Shown in pieces: positions 9,327-19,341 of a stretch of 64,000 nt of DNA. The stretch is from Shewanella corallii (GTDB lineage Bacteria; Pseudomonadota; Gammaproteobacteria; Enterobacterales; Shewanellaceae). A program made the position numbers and the translations under genes. Below the pieces are notes generated by a model. The model was not told the DNA's origin and made no database searches. It worked only from the letters and a program-made list of their open reading frames with translations. The stretch covers positions 310,001-374,000 of the forward strand of contig NZ_JAKIKT010000003.1 of NCBI RefSeq assembly GCF_023349125.1, written 5' to 3'. How positions within the stretch are numbered: the first letter of the stretch is position 1; each line of letters begins with the position of its first letter.

Positions 9327-9365
9327 ACCGGATTTAATACCAGGCTTTTATATCAAGCATTTCGC

Positions 9366-10169
9366 TCAGATTAATTGTTGTAATTCGGACAATCGGGGCC
9401 AAATGGTTAAGGCCCTGTCTTCAAGACGGGTTACCGGCACGGCGCCCATTAAAGAGTTTGTCATCAGCACATGATCCGCCTGCAATAACTCACTCTCTGT
9501 CACCTGCCCCATGGTGACATTCAGTCCCATAGCAAGCAGCGAATGGATAACCTGCTCTCGCATGACACCAGATACACCGGCAAAGCTAAGAGCAGGCGTC
9601 AACACCTGCTTGTCGGATATCAGCAGCAGATTGCCCATGCTGCCTTCGACCAGGAATCCATCGCTGTCACAGACCCAGACATCATCAATTCCCTGAGGCA
9701 GACTCTGGGCTTTAATCAGTACCTGCTCCAAACGATTAAGATGCTTGACCCCGGCCAGCAGCGGTTGACGCCCAAGGGCGACTGCAGACTTACAAAGCCC
9801 AATCCCCTTTTGTTGCCATTGCACATAATGTGAGGGCAGAGGTGACACAGACAGGATAACCAAAGGGACAGGCGACTTGGGAGCCGTATAGCCACGACCA
9901 CCACTCCCCCGACTGAGCAGAAGTTTGATACAGGCATCAGGATTCAGCGTCGCCAGCTCATTGAGACGGAAAAGCAAGGCCCCGCCAGCAGAAAAGGCAA
10001 AGCCCAAACGCGCAGCGCCGTCACTGAGACGGCGCAGATGTTGCTCAAGAAACTGGATTTGACCCTGTTTCACCTTCATGGTAGCAAACAGGCCATCACC
10101 ATAGGCGAGAGCCCTGTCTGCCGGGTCAATGACGCTATCCTTAACGTCGTTAATCCAGACTTCTTTCAT
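9366..10169 (-). CDS. pabC: Aminodeoxychorismate lyase
   Basis: A PLP-dependent fold-type IV enzyme that splits 4-amino-4-deoxychorismate to p-aminobenzoate and pyruvate in folate synthesis. Recognisable are the N-terminal D-R-A-L-A-Y-G-D-G-L-F segment, the likely PLP lysine in G-V-K-H-L-N-R-L and the E-G-S-M-G-N-L motif. The ATG at 10169 is preceded by an AAGGA-like site, so I prefer it to the TTG one codon upstream; this gives 267 residues. It sits immediately before mltG, as in many gammaproteobacteria, and 14 bases after dcd. Confidence 0.94.
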   Translation of the reverse strand: MKEVWINDVKDSVIDPADRALAYGDGLFATMKVKQGQIQFLEQHLRRLSDGAARLGFAFSAGGALLFRLNELATLNPDACIKLLLSRGSGGRGYTAPKSPVPLVILSVSPLPSHYVQWQQKGIGLCKSAVALGRQPLLAGVKHLNRLEQVLIKAQSLPQGIDDVWVCDSDGFLVEGSMGNLLLISDKQVLTPALSFAGVSGVMREQVIHSLLAMGLNVTMGQVTESELLQADHVLMTNSLMGAVPVTRLEDRALTIWPRLSELQQLI

Positions 10170-10183
10170 CAAGACCTGTTCCT

Positions 10184-10768
10184 TCAGGAGTCCTGGCTGA
10201 TACGGCTGGCAACCGCTTCCTGCTGATCTTTGTACTTGGCGTTTTTGCGCTTGTTGTACGGACGAGCAACAGGACCGTTAAGACGTTCGAAGTTCAGTGC
10301 ACCAATGGTCATCATAGGACGCAGCGCCAGCGGTAACTTACCACTGTTGTAGAACTCAAGCACAATACGGCCATGCCAACCCGGATCGATACGATGGGCA
10401 GTCACGTGTACCATCAGACCCAGACGGGCCAGGGATGAACGCCCATCCAACCAACCCACGATATCTGCTGGCAGAGTGACACTTTCATAGGTCACCGCCA
10501 GCGCCAGTTCTCCCGGGTGCAGGAAGAAAGCATCACCATCTTCAATAGTGATCTGCTCACTCATCACACGGTCAAGGGCAGCCTGAACTTCTGCACTCGG
10601 GCCACTCAAATCGATAAAGGGTGCAGTGTGATCCTTGAATACCCGAAACTGGTTACCCAGACGTACATCCACACTCACGCCACTGATTGCTTCCACCGGT
10701 GGACGGGGATCAATCACTATCGTTTCGTTGTCCAGACATTGTTCAATTTCAATATCGGTTAAGCGCAT
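10184..10768 (-). CDS. dcd: dCTP deaminase
   Basis: A 194-residue enzyme that deaminates dCTP to dUTP, feeding dUMP and thymidylate synthesis. The trimeric dUTPase-like fold motifs are visible: [10 protein letters not shown] near residues 108-117 and the catalytic region [10 protein letters not shown] with its glutamate near residue 137. The C-terminal P-Y-x-x-R closing segment is present. It is located between udk and pabC; the udk-dcd pair is conserved in E. coli. Thymidylate kinase two genes downstream acts in the same pathway. Confidence 0.96.
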   Translation of the reverse strand: MRLTDIEIEQCLDNETIVIDPRPPVEAISGVSVDVRLGNQFRVFKDHTAPFIDLSGPSAEVQAALDRVMSEQITIEDGDAFFLHPGELALAVTYESVTLPADIVGWLDGRSSLARLGLMVHVTAHRIDPGWHGRIVLEFYNSGKLPLALRPMMTIGALNFERLNGPVARPYNKRKNAKYKDQQEAVASRISQDS

Positions 10769-10818
10769 TTTTCGTCTCTAACTCCCTTGACACTCGGGCT
10801 GCTTAAGCCCCAAAAACC

Positions 10819-11457
10819 TTACTTGGCCAGCAAATGCTGAATACGGGCCTTCAGGATATCGGTAGCGATACGGTTCTTGCCACCACGTGGCACGATGATA
10901 TCAGCATACTGCTTGGATGGTTCAATGAACTGCAGGAACATTGGACGCACTGTCTTTTGGTACTGAGAAATCACAGACTCCATGGTGCGACCACGCTCTT
11001 CCACATCACGGGTCAAACGACGCAGGAAACAGATATCCAGCGGTGTATCCATAAATACTGAAGCATCCATCAAACCACGCAACTTGGGATCGGTCAGCAG
11101 CAGAATACCTTCCAGAATAATCACCTTCTTTGGTGTCATCGTCTGGATTTCTTCGGTACGGGTATGCTCTTTATAGCTGTAAACCGGAATATCGACGGCG
11201 TTACCGTCTTTCAGTTGCTCCAGATGCTGACACAGGAGTTCATGATCCAGCGCCATTGGATGGTCATAGTTGGTCAGTACACGCTGCTCCATGGACAGAT
11301 GTCCCTGGTCGCGGTAATAAGCATCTTCATTAATTACGCCAATCTGGTTGGTCCCCAGATCGCGGCAAAGCTCTTCGTATATAGTTTTCGCAATCAGGCT
11401 CTTGCCTGAAGCTGATGCGCCGGCGATACCGATAATGACACATTGCGGAGAATTCAT
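10819..11457 (-). CDS. udk: Uridine kinase
   Basis: A 212-residue uridine/cytidine kinase of the pyrimidine salvage pathway, phosphorylating uridine or cytidine with ATP or GTP. The P-loop G-A-S-A-S-G-K-S lies at residues 13-20, followed by Y-D-H-P-x-A-x-D and the E-G-I-L-L motif (about residues 112-120). Length matches E. coli Udk (213). It is 50 bases upstream of dcd and begins 9 bases after the end of apbC, so an apbC-udk-dcd transcript is likely. Confidence 0.96.
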   Translation of the reverse strand: MNSPQCVIIGIAGASASGKSLIAKTIYEELCRDLGTNQIGVINEDAYYRDQGHLSMEQRVLTNYDHPMALDHELLCQHLEQLKDGNAVDIPVYSYKEHTRTEEIQTMTPKKVIILEGILLLTDPKLRGLMDASVFMDTPLDICFLRRLTRDVEERGRTMESVISQYQKTVRPMFLQFIEPSKQYADIIVPRGGKNRIATDILKARIQHLLAK

Positions 11458-11466
11458 ATGGCTACC

Positions 11467-12591
11467 TTATTCGTCGTCTTCTACGCTGATTGATACCTGA
11501 GACTGGCTATGTTGTAACGCCAGTTGTGCCCCAACTTTACGGGCAATTTCCCGGTAGATACCGGCAACTTCACTGTCAGGCTCGGCGACGGCCAAAGGCG
11601 CCCCCTTGTCCATAGATTCACGCAAATCCAGTTGCAGAGGCAAGGCCCCCAGCAAAGGTACATTGTAACGCTCGGCAATTTTGCTGCCGCCATGGGTACC
11701 GAATGGATGATCCTTGTGTCCACACTCACTACAGATGTGGAAACTCATATTCTCAACAATACCCAGAACCGGAATATTCACCTTATTGAACATGGTGATC
11801 CCTTTCTTGGCATCGGCAAGAGCGATGTCCTGTGGAGTTGTCACAACCACGGCGCCACTGACTGGCACTTTTTGCGACAGGGTTAGCTGAATATCGCCAG
11901 TGCCGGGTGGCATATCGATAAACAGATAGTCGAGCTCCGGCCAGCTGGTTTCATTCAGCAGCTGCGCCAATGCACCGGCGGCCATAGGTCCACGCCAAAC
12001 GGCGGCCTGGTCGTCGGTGAGCATAAAGCCAATAGATTGAGCTGCCACGCCATAAGCTTCAGCGGCAGTCATGGTCTTGCCGTCGTGGGATACAGGACGG
12101 AAGTCAGTCAACCCCAGCATTAAGGGAATAGATGGGCCATAGATATCGGCATCCAAAATCCCCACACGGGCTCCTTCCTGAGCCATTGCCAGCGCCAGGT
12201 TGACGGCTGTGGTAGATTTACCCACGCCACCTTTACCAGAGGCCACGGCCACAACCTGTTTCACGTTTGGGATAGGCGCCACATTGACGCTTGAAGTCTG
12301 GGCAGGTTGAAAATCGATTTCGCATTCCACCTCATCAATGGCATCGAGTTTGGCCAGTTGATTGGTCACCGCCATCACAGTATCACGATACTGAGTCTGA
12401 CAGGGGTAGGAATACACCAGGGTCATTTGCAGGCGTTTGCCATCAAGTGCCAGTTTACGAACACAATTGGCAGAGATAAGGCCTTTCCCCAGATAAGGGT
12501 CAATATAAGCATCCAGAATGCTCAATACAGAAGACAACAAGGCCGGTTCCAGTTGGAAATCCACGGCTTGTTCCTGCAGTGCTGACGACAA
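11467..12591 (-). CDS. apbC: Iron-sulfur cluster carrier ApbC (Mrp)
   Basis: A Mrp/NBP35-family P-loop ATPase that carries Fe-S clusters. An N-terminal MIP18-like domain (about residues 10-95) precedes the ATPase, with the deviant Walker A G-K-G-G-V-G-K-S-T (about 119-127), the D-A-D-I-Y-G-P-S and D-M-P-P-G-T-G-D motifs, and the C-S-E-C pair near residue 295 expected to bind the bridging cluster. The reading frame begins at TTG 12591 with GGAGATG eight bases upstream; no ATG in this frame lies nearby, so the TTG start is plausible. It diverges from metG, an arrangement found in E. coli (mrp/metG). Confidence 0.94.
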   Translation of the reverse strand: MSSALQEQAVDFQLEPALLSSVLSILDAYIDPYLGKGLISANCVRKLALDGKRLQMTLVYSYPCQTQYRDTVMAVTNQLAKLDAIDEVECEIDFQPAQTSSVNVAPIPNVKQVVAVASGKGGVGKSTTAVNLALAMAQEGARVGILDADIYGPSIPLMLGLTDFRPVSHDGKTMTAAEAYGVAAQSIGFMLTDDQAAVWRGPMAAGALAQLLNETSWPELDYLFIDMPPGTGDIQLTLSQKVPVSGAVVVTTPQDIALADAKKGITMFNKVNIPVLGIVENMSFHICSECGHKDHPFGTHGGSKIAERYNVPLLGALPLQLDLRESMDKGAPLAVAEPDSEVAGIYREIARKVGAQLALQHSQSQVSISVEDDE

Positions 12592-12751
12592 TTTTCATCT
12601 CCCAGAAAACGAATTTGGCCAAGTGTATCAGATAATGGCAAAAACATTAGTGTAGAAATAGCTCAGTTAGACGGGGGCGTGATGAAAATTCCACATTAAT
12701 CGGTTAGTATCTAGGCCAATATTTTCAGGACCAACACGATTTTGAGAAAAA

Positions 12752-14773
12752 ATGGCAAATACACAACGTAAAATTTTGGTGACCAGCGCACTGCCGTACG
12801 CCAACGGCCCTATCCACCTGGGTCATATGCTGGAGTATATCCAGACAGATATCTGGTCACGTTATCAAAAACTGCGCGGCCATGAATGCTACTATATTTG
12901 CGCCGACGATGCCCATGGCACCCCTATCATGCTCAAGGCGCAGCAGTTGGGTATGGCTCCTGAAGAAATGATCGCCCAGGTAGCTGTTGAGCATCAGCAG
13001 GATTTTGCTGACTTCAACATCGCCTTCGATAACTATCACAGCACTCACAGTGATGAGAACCGCGAGCTGGCCAGCCAGATCTATCTGGCGCTGCGTGAAA
13101 AAGGTCATATCAAGACCCGCACCATCAGCCAGCTATTCGACCCTGAAAAGTCCATGTTCCTGCCTGATCGCTTCGTAAAGGGTACCTGCCCTAAATGTAA
13201 GTCTGAAGATCAGTACGGCGACAACTGTGAAGTGTGCGGCGCGACCTATAGCCCAACCGAGATGATCAACCCCAAGTCTGCTGTTTCCGGTGCCACTCCG
13301 GTAATGAAGGACACTGAGCACTTCTTCTTCGATCTGCCTGCGTTTGAAGGCATGCTGAAAGAGTGGACTCACTCAGGTGCCCTACAGTCTGAAATGGCAA
13401 ACAAGCTGAACGAATGGTTCGAGCAGGGTCTGCAGCAGTGGGATATCACCCGTGACGCGCCATACTTTGGTTTTGAAATCCCCGATGCACCGGGCAAGTT
13501 CTTCTACGTATGGCTGGATGCACCGGTTGGCTACATGGGTTCGTTCAAAAACCTGTGTGACAAGCGTGGCAACCTGGACTTCAACGAGTTCTGGGCGAAA
13601 GACTCTACCGCCGAGGTTTACCACTTCATCGGTAAGGACATTGTTTACTTCCACAGCCTGTTCTGGCCAGCCATGCTGCATGGTGCTGATTTCCGTCAGC
13701 CAACCAGCGTATACGCCCACGGCTATGTGACCGTAAACGGTGCCAAGATGTCCAAGTCCAAGGGTACCTTTATCAAGGCACGCACTTACCTGGATAACCT
13801 GGACCCTGAATACCTGCGTTACTACTACGCAGCCAAGCTGTCCAGCCGGATCGACGATCTGGACCTGAACCTGGAAGATTTCGCCCAGCGCGTAAACTCT
13901 GATCTGGTAGGTAAGCTGGTGAACCTGGCCTCACGTACTGCAGGTTTTGTGACCAAGCGTTTTGATGCCAAACTGGCCAGGCTGGAAGACACCACTCTGG
14001 TAGACAGCTTCCTGGCCAAGCAGGAGCAAATTGCTGAGTTCTACGAGACCCGTGAATACGGCAAAGCGATGCGTGAAATCATGGCGCTGGCCGATATCGC
14101 CAACGCCTATGTGGCTGATGCAGCGCCATGGCAGCTGGTTAAGCAGGAAGACAAACAGGAAGAAGCCCATCAGGTATGTACCGTGGCCCTGAACCTGTTC
14201 CGTATCCTGGTAACTTACCTGAAGCCGGTTCTGCCACGTCTGAGCTCAGATGTTGAAGCCTTTATGCAGCTGGAACTGACCTGGGACAACCTGGGTATGG
14301 ACCTGACCGGTCATGAAATCGCGACCTTCAAAGCAATGATGCAGCGTGTTGATATGGACAAGGTTGCGGCTATGGTTGAAGCCTCCAAAGAGAACCTGCA
14401 GGCTGAGCAGAAGCCTACTGGTCCTTTGGCTGATGACCCAATCTCAGAAACCATCAACTTCGATGATTTCGCCAAGATTGACCTGCGTATTGCCCGTATT
14501 GCCAAAGCTGAACACGTACCAGAAGCCAACAAACTGCTGAAGCTGCAGCTGGATATCGGCGGTGAAACCCGTCAGGTATTTGCTGGTATCAAGTCCGCTT
14601 ATGCGCCGGAAGATCTGGAAGGTAAGCTGACCGTAATGGTGGCTAACCTGGCTCCACGTAAGATGCGCTTTGGACTGTCTGAAGGTATGGTGCTGGCAGC
14701 TGGCCCTGGTGGCAAAGATCTGTGGATCCTTGAGCCTCACGAAGGCGCTCAGCCAGGCATGCGCGTGAAGTAA
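12752..14773 (+). CDS. metG: Methionyl-tRNA synthetase
   Basis: A 673-residue class I aminoacyl-tRNA synthetase that charges tRNA-Met. The HIGH-type motif reads H-L-G-H (residues 21-24, in G-P-I-H-L-G-H-M) and the K-M-S-K-S motif is present near residue 332. A zinc knuckle C-P-K-C...C-E-V-C lies at about 146-161. The C-terminal ~100 residues form an EMAPII/Trbp-like tRNA-binding domain ([10 protein letters not shown] onward) that supports dimerisation. Length matches E. coli MetG (677). It is divergent from apbC and ends in a strong terminator. Confidence 0.97.
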   Translation: MANTQRKILVTSALPYANGPIHLGHMLEYIQTDIWSRYQKLRGHECYYICADDAHGTPIMLKAQQLGMAPEEMIAQVAVEHQQDFADFNIAFDNYHSTHSDENRELASQIYLALREKGHIKTRTISQLFDPEKSMFLPDRFVKGTCPKCKSEDQYGDNCEVCGATYSPTEMINPKSAVSGATPVMKDTEHFFFDLPAFEGMLKEWTHSGALQSEMANKLNEWFEQGLQQWDITRDAPYFGFEIPDAPGKFFYVWLDAPVGYMGSFKNLCDKRGNLDFNEFWAKDSTAEVYHFIGKDIVYFHSLFWPAMLHGADFRQPTSVYAHGYVTVNGAKMSKSKGTFIKARTYLDNLDPEYLRYYYAAKLSSRIDDLDLNLEDFAQRVNSDLVGKLVNLASRTAGFVTKRFDAKLARLEDTTLVDSFLAKQEQIAEFYETREYGKAMREIMALADIANAYVADAAPWQLVKQEDKQEEAHQVCTVALNLFRILVTYLKPVLPRLSSDVEAFMQLELTWDNLGMDLTGHEIATFKAMMQRVDMDKVAAMVEASKENLQAEQKPTGPLADDPISETINFDDFAKIDLRIARIAKAEHVPEANKLLKLQLDIGGETRQVFAGIKSAYAPEDLEGKLTVMVANLAPRKMRFGLSEGMVLAAGPGGKDLWILEPHEGAQPGMRVK

Positions 14774-14791
14774 GCCTTAAGCTCAAATATC

Positions 14792-14828
14792 AATCCTCTG
14801 CACTCATTCGGGTGCAGGGGATTTTTTA
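14792..14828 (+). terminator. Intrinsic terminator of metG
   Basis: A 12-bp stem (14792-14803 with 14812-14823) followed by a T-rich tract. Confidence 0.88.
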
Positions 14829-14995
14829 TATCTGTTTTACAGGCAGTTTTCTCCACTCCATTAACGACCCGGTTCAGTGGCGCTGTTGAGCTTAATTAAG
14901 CTTCATCTAAATATCCGTCCACCGCCCTTGCCAAGCTGCGCCGTCAGCCGTCAGACTCAGTGTTTTCCTGTCACAAGCTTGATGAAGGAAACGTG

Positions 14996-15496
14996 ATGAA
15001 AGAGCACAAGGTGACCTTACTCAAAGACAGCCGCCTGTTGACGGCGACCATATCGGCAGTGGGTGCTGCCCTCTGTATCTGGACACTCGCAGCTGTAGAC
15101 CACTCCTTTAATGGTGATTGGCTACTGATGGCCCCGTTCGGTGCAACCATGGTGCTGATATTTGGTGTACACCAAAGTCCTTTGGCCCAACCCAAAAATG
15201 TCATTTTCGGCCATCTGATTACCGCCACTGTGGGGCTGATATTTATCAATACCCTAAGCGTTACGCCACTGACTCTGGGGCTGGCAGTCGGTTGTGGCCT
15301 GTTTATTATGCTGCTCACCGACACCACTCATCCACCTGCCGGCGGTAACCCGCTGCTGATTATGATGGGGGCGCACCACGACTGGATGTTCCTGCTGCAC
15401 CCAGTCCTTTTGGGAACACTCGCCATTGTGGCACTGGCGACCTTCTATCACAGACTGATCCCGGGACATGTTTACCCTTACAAAGTTAAGCCGTGA
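14996..15496 (+). CDS. HPP family membrane protein
   Basis: A 166-residue membrane protein of the HPP family, with about four hydrophobic segments and the conserved L-T-D-T-T-H-P-P-A-G-G-N-P signature near residues 108-120, from which the family takes its name (His-Pro-Pro). A P-F-G-A-T motif is also typical. Some HPP proteins are chloroplast or cyanobacterial nitrite transporters; substrate here is unknown. The reading frame extends to 14960, but ATG 14996 has AAGGAAAC upstream and is the likely start. It stands alone between two terminators. Confidence 0.85.
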   Translation: MKEHKVTLLKDSRLLTATISAVGAALCIWTLAAVDHSFNGDWLLMAPFGATMVLIFGVHQSPLAQPKNVIFGHLITATVGLIFINTLSVTPLTLGLAVGCGLFIMLLTDTTHPPAGGNPLLIMMGAHHDWMFLLHPVLLGTLAIVALATFYHRLIPGHVYPYKVKP

Positions 15497-15516
15497 TTCT
15501 TAGCGCCAAAATGAAT

Positions 15517-15556
15517 CGGCCCCGCAGTTTGCACTGCGGGGCCGTTCAATTTTTTT
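15517..15556 (+). terminator. Strong intrinsic terminator after the HPP gene
   Basis: A 12-bp GC-rich perfect stem (15517-15528 with 15533-15544) with a four-base loop and a T7 tract. Confidence 0.9.
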
Positions 15557-15736
15557 ATTATAGTTTGCGTACTCGCCCGGCGGCGCTCCAGCACGCTATG
15601 TTGCGACCAGGTTTACCTCAGGGTTGGTAAATTCTGCACCGGACAAGCACACAGTACCGCGTACACCTGTAAGTTCAAAGCAGTCAAAAGTTTGAATCGT
15701 TGCAAAACACAGATTTGCCAAAATAATCCATCACTT

Positions 15737-16111
15737 TTAACCTTGAGTTAAGCCCTTTGTGCTACTCAATAAGGCTCTATCTCCATGGGAAGGTGGCGTT
15801 GACGTGACGGTAAAATGCAGTTCACCTGTACTCTCATTACACATTTGGTGGTAGCGTTCCGGTTCAATCAATATTCCCTCTCCCGCCTTCAACAGAACAG
15901 ATTCCTGCAGGAACCTCATGACAGCTTCTCCTTTAAGGATATAGAAGAACTGAGTCGCATATTGGTGGCAGTGCATCTGCTCATGACTGTTGGCAGGCAT
16001 CCTCTCCTGAATCACACTCAGACTGTCAGTTTTAACCAGATGCCATCCATCGGCTCCCTCGCCCCAGTGATAGTGCTCAGCAACGGCTGGTGAGACCTTG
16101 TGCATGTTCAA
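15737..16111 (-). CDS. Cupin domain protein
   Basis: A 124-residue single-domain cupin. Motif 1 has H47-x-H49, Q54 in place of the usual glutamate, and G61. Motif 2 has G79-x4-P84-x3-H88-x3-N92. The three histidines could hold one metal ion. Small cupins of this type have diverse roles and no substrate can be given. It lies 3 bases after a GNAT acetyltransferase gene on the same strand, so the two are co-transcribed. The 180 bases downstream up to the HPP terminator hold nothing I recognise. Confidence 0.8.
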   Translation of the reverse strand: MNMHKVSPAVAEHYHWGEGADGWHLVKTDSLSVIQERMPANSHEQMHCHQYATQFFYILKGEAVMRFLQESVLLKAGEGILIEPERYHQMCNESTGELHFTVTSTPPSHGDRALLSSTKGLTQG

Positions 16112-16114
16112 CTC

Positions 16115-16543
16115 CTATCCATAAACATTCGGCTGCCACAGTTGCATAAAGGTATCCGGCGCCACCAAAGGCGTGAACCCATATTTGAGGTACAAGCCAT
16201 GGGCATCCCGTGTTGCCAGCATCATTCGTCTCAGCCCTTGCAGCTCAGGATGGGAAATTATGTTATCCATCATCAGTTTGGACAGGCCTTTACCTCTATG
16301 TTCCTCAAGAACAAACACATCGGCAAGGTAAGCGAAGGTGGCTCCGTCTGTAATCAATCTGGCAAATGCCACCTGCTCATCTGCTTTAAACACACCAAAG
16401 CAAAGCGCATTATCGATAGCTTTATCCATCACCGTACGGGGGATACCTTCTGCCCAATAGCTGCGACTTACATAATCGTGAATCACTGACTTATCCATCA
16501 ACTGAGAGCCACACACCAGCTTATACTCCGCGGATTGCTCCAT
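16115..16543 (-). CDS. GNAT family N-acetyltransferase
   Basis: A 142-residue Gcn5-related acetyltransferase. The acetyl-CoA pyrophosphate loop reads R-G-K-G-L-S (R/Q-x-x-G-x-G/A type, near residues 84-89) after D-V-F-V-L-E-E-H, and the C-terminal L-Y-x-K-Y-G-F motif is present. This form resembles the family of short proteins often annotated as YjdJ/ArgA-like acetyltransferases; the acceptor is unknown. It is co-transcribed with the cupin gene, which follows with a 3-base gap, and it starts 24 bases after the formate dehydrogenase gene, so it could be carried on that transcript. Confidence 0.83.
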   Translation of the reverse strand: MEQSAEYKLVCGSQLMDKSVIHDYVSRSYWAEGIPRTVMDKAIDNALCFGVFKADEQVAFARLITDGATFAYLADVFVLEEHRGKGLSKLMMDNIISHPELQGLRRMMLATRDAHGLYLKYGFTPLVAPDTFMQLWQPNVYG

Positions 16544-16566
16544 TATCCCTCCAATATTCTTGTTGT

Positions 16567-19341
16567 TTACGCCACCTCAAGCCTAACCGCAGCAAATTTA
16601 AACTCGGGGATCTTGCCGTAGGGATCCAACGCAGAGTTGGTCAACAGGTTGGCTGCCGCCTCAACATAGGCAAATGGCACAAACACCATATTCTCTGCCA
16701 CACCATTGTCAGCTCTGGCCTGCATAACAATTTCACCGCGGCGGCTGACCAACTTAATGTTCTCACCGGCATTAATTCCCAACGTCTTAAGCGTCGTCGG
16801 ATTCAGGGAGCAGTTGGCCGTGGGCTCTATCGCATCCAGCACCCGCGAGCGGCGCGTCATACTGCCGGTATGCCAGTGCTCCAACTGTCGACCTGTGGTC
16901 ATGATATAGGGGAATTCTTTATCGGGGACTTCGTCCGGGGGAACCAGGTCTGCCGGCGAAAACCTGGCTTTTCCTCCGCAACGCGGGAAACTGTCCGCAA
17001 ACACCACACTCTCGCCGGGTAGCTCCTCACCATGGCAGGGATAAGTGACTGCGTCTTCAAATTCCAACCGCTGCCAACTGATATTATCCAGTGACGGCAT
17101 CAAGCGCTTCATCTCTGTGAACACGGCTTCTACCGAACCGTATTGCCAGTTGAGCCCAAGATGATCGGCAAGTTCAGTCAGAATAAGCCAGTCCTCTTTG
17201 GCCTCTCCGGGAGACTCAACCGCTTTACGTCCCATCTGTACCTGGCGGTTGGTATTGGTCACTGTGCCTGTTTTTTCCGGGAAGGCCGCAGCCGGCAATA
17301 TCACATCGGCAAAACAGGCGGTTTCAGTCAGGAAAATATCCTGTACCACCAAGTGATCCAACCTGGCCAGCGCCGCTCTGGCGTGCGCTACATCGGGATC
17401 TGACATGGCCGGGTTTTCCCCCATAATCACCATACCGCGAATGCCATCACTGTGGATGGCATCCATCATCTCTACTACAGTCAGGCCTTTGTCTGCACTC
17501 AGTTTAACGCCATCCCCCCATAAAGACTCAGCAGCCTCACGGGCGTGTTCCTCCGCCACGCTTTGATAGTCGGGCAGGAACATAGGGATTAGCCCTGCAT
17601 CTGAGGCACCCTGAACATTATTTTGCCCCCGCAACGGATGAAGCCCGGTTCCGGGTCTGCCGACATGTCCACACATCAGCGCCAGCGAGATTAAGCATCT
17701 GGCATTATCTGTCCCATGAACATGCTGACTGACCCCCATGCCCCAAAAAATCATGCCCGCTTTTCCCCGGGCGAAAGTTCTGGCTGCGTCGCGGATCTGT
17801 GCGGGTGCTATCCCACACAAGGGAGCCATTGCTTCCGGCGAGAAACGTTGCAGGTGCTGCTTCTGAGCCATCCAGTTCTCTGTGTGTTTATCTATGTAAT
17901 GCTGATCCTGAAGATTCTCCTCGACAATCACATGCATCATGGCATTAAGCAAAGCCACATCCGCCCCGGGACTGAACTGCAGCATGTGGGAAGCAAAGCG
18001 CTTCATTGCCGTTCCTCTGGGGTCCATCACAATCAGCTTGCCTCCCCGGCGCGCGAACTGTTTAAAGAAGGTGGCAGCAACAGGATGGTTCTCTGTGGGA
18101 TTACAACCAATCAAAATAGCGACATCGGCGTTTTCAATCTCATTAAATGTGGCTGTGACCGCGCCTGAACCAATATTTTCCATCAAAGCTGCCACAGAGG
18201 AGGCATGGCAAAGGCGGGTACAGTGATCCACATTATTATGGCCAAATCCCTGACGTATCAGCTTTTGAAACAAATACGCCTCTTCATTACTGCACTTGGC
18301 CGATCCCAGCCCGGAAACACTCTGCCCGCCATATAAACTCTTGAGCCTGTTAAGTCCCTGAGCCGCTACTTCCAACGCCTCCTGCCAACTGGCTTCTCTG
18401 AAGTGAGTCAAAGGATTTGCAGGGTCGACGTTAAGCCCCTTGGGTAAATTTGGAAGGCGGATAAGGGGTTTTGTCAGCCTGTGAGGGTGATGGATATAAT
18501 CGAAGCCAAATCTGCCCTTTACACAAAGCCGGCCTTCGTTGGCGGGACCTTGACGCCCCTCGGCATACAAGATCTGCTCATCTTTAACTCTGTACTCCAA
18601 TTGGCAACCCACACCGCAGAAGGGGCATACCGAATTAACTGACTTTTCTGTCTCTGAGCTGGGGCCTGTAGCTTCAGACTCCAGCAGTCGGGATGGCATT
18701 AATGCACCGGTTGGACAGGCCTGCACGCACTCACCGCAGCCAACACAGGTTGAGCTTCCCATTTCATCAAACTGGTCAAAGATGATTTGGCTTACTCCAC
18801 CGCGATTGCCCATGGCAATTACGCCATTCACCTGCACTTCATCACAGGCTCTGACACACAAATTGCAATGAATACAGGCATCATGATGAACGCCAATCGC
18901 TGCATGGCTGGAATCGGCATTGCGGGACTCACCTCCGGCCCCGGGAAAACGACTGGCTGTGACAGAGAGTTGTTCTGCCAGCACTTTGAATTCTGAATCT
19001 GTGTTGTGATGGGAGTTGGTATCTGTCAGCAGCAGTTCAACCACCAGCTTTCGCGCGCGGTCTGCTCTCTGACTCTGGCTGGACACCTTCATGCCTTCAA
19101 CAGGCTTTCTCAGGCAGGAGGCCGCCAACACGCGCTCGCCCTCAACTTCAACCATACAGGCCCTGCAGTTGCCATCTGCGCGATAGCCGGGCTTATCGGA
19201 ATGACAGAGGTGGGGAATACTTGTTCCCAGGCGTTTGGCGACCTGCCAGATGGTCTCATCTGGCGCCGCAGTCACTAGGGCACCATCCAAAGTAAAACTT
19301 ACCGGACCACTTTGTTTAGTCTGCATCCTTTGATACCTCAT
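16567..19341 (-). CDS. fdsA: NAD-dependent formate dehydrogenase, molybdopterin catalytic (alpha) subunit
   Basis: A 924-residue catalytic subunit that oxidises formate to CO2. In order: an N-terminal [2Fe-2S] domain (C46, C59, C62, C76), two ferredoxin [4Fe-4S] motifs (C156/C159/C162/C166 and C199/C202/C205/C209), the bis-MGD domain with its own [4Fe-4S] (C239, C242, C246, C273), and the molybdenum/tungsten ligand C378 in R-L-C-H-A-S-S followed by the essential histidine. The metal ligand is cysteine, not selenocysteine. No cysteine lies between 76 and 156, so the His-Cys3 cluster motif of NuoG-type proteins is absent. An internal ATG (residue 6) is an alternative start. It overlaps the NuoEF-like gene and has no signal peptide, so the enzyme is cytoplasmic. 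Confidence 0.93.
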   Translation of the reverse strand: MRYQRMQTKQSGPVSFTLDGALVTAAPDETIWQVAKRLGTSIPHLCHSDKPGYRADGNCRACMVEVEGERVLAASCLRKPVEGMKVSSQSQRADRARKLVVELLLTDTNSHHNTDSEFKVLAEQLSVTASRFPGAGGESRNADSSHAAIGVHHDACIHCNLCVRACDEVQVNGVIAMGNRGGVSQIIFDQFDEMGSSTCVGCGECVQACPTGALMPSRLLESEATGPSSETEKSVNSVCPFCGVGCQLEYRVKDEQILYAEGRQGPANEGRLCVKGRFGFDYIHHPHRLTKPLIRLPNLPKGLNVDPANPLTHFREASWQEALEVAAQGLNRLKSLYGGQSVSGLGSAKCSNEEAYLFQKLIRQGFGHNNVDHCTRLCHASSVAALMENIGSGAVTATFNEIENADVAILIGCNPTENHPVAATFFKQFARRGGKLIVMDPRGTAMKRFASHMLQFSPGADVALLNAMMHVIVEENLQDQHYIDKHTENWMAQKQHLQRFSPEAMAPLCGIAPAQIRDAARTFARGKAGMIFWGMGVSQHVHGTDNARCLISLALMCGHVGRPGTGLHPLRGQNNVQGASDAGLIPMFLPDYQSVAEEHAREAAESLWGDGVKLSADKGLTVVEMMDAIHSDGIRGMVIMGENPAMSDPDVAHARAALARLDHLVVQDIFLTETACFADVILPAAAFPEKTGTVTNTNRQVQMGRKAVESPGEAKEDWLILTELADHLGLNWQYGSVEAVFTEMKRLMPSLDNISWQRLEFEDAVTYPCHGEELPGESVVFADSFPRCGGKARFSPADLVPPDEVPDKEFPYIMTTGRQLEHWHTGSMTRRSRVLDAIEPTANCSLNPTTLKTLGINAGENIKLVSRRGEIVMQARADNGVAENMVFVPFAYVEAAANLLTNSALDPYGKIPEFKFAAVRLEVA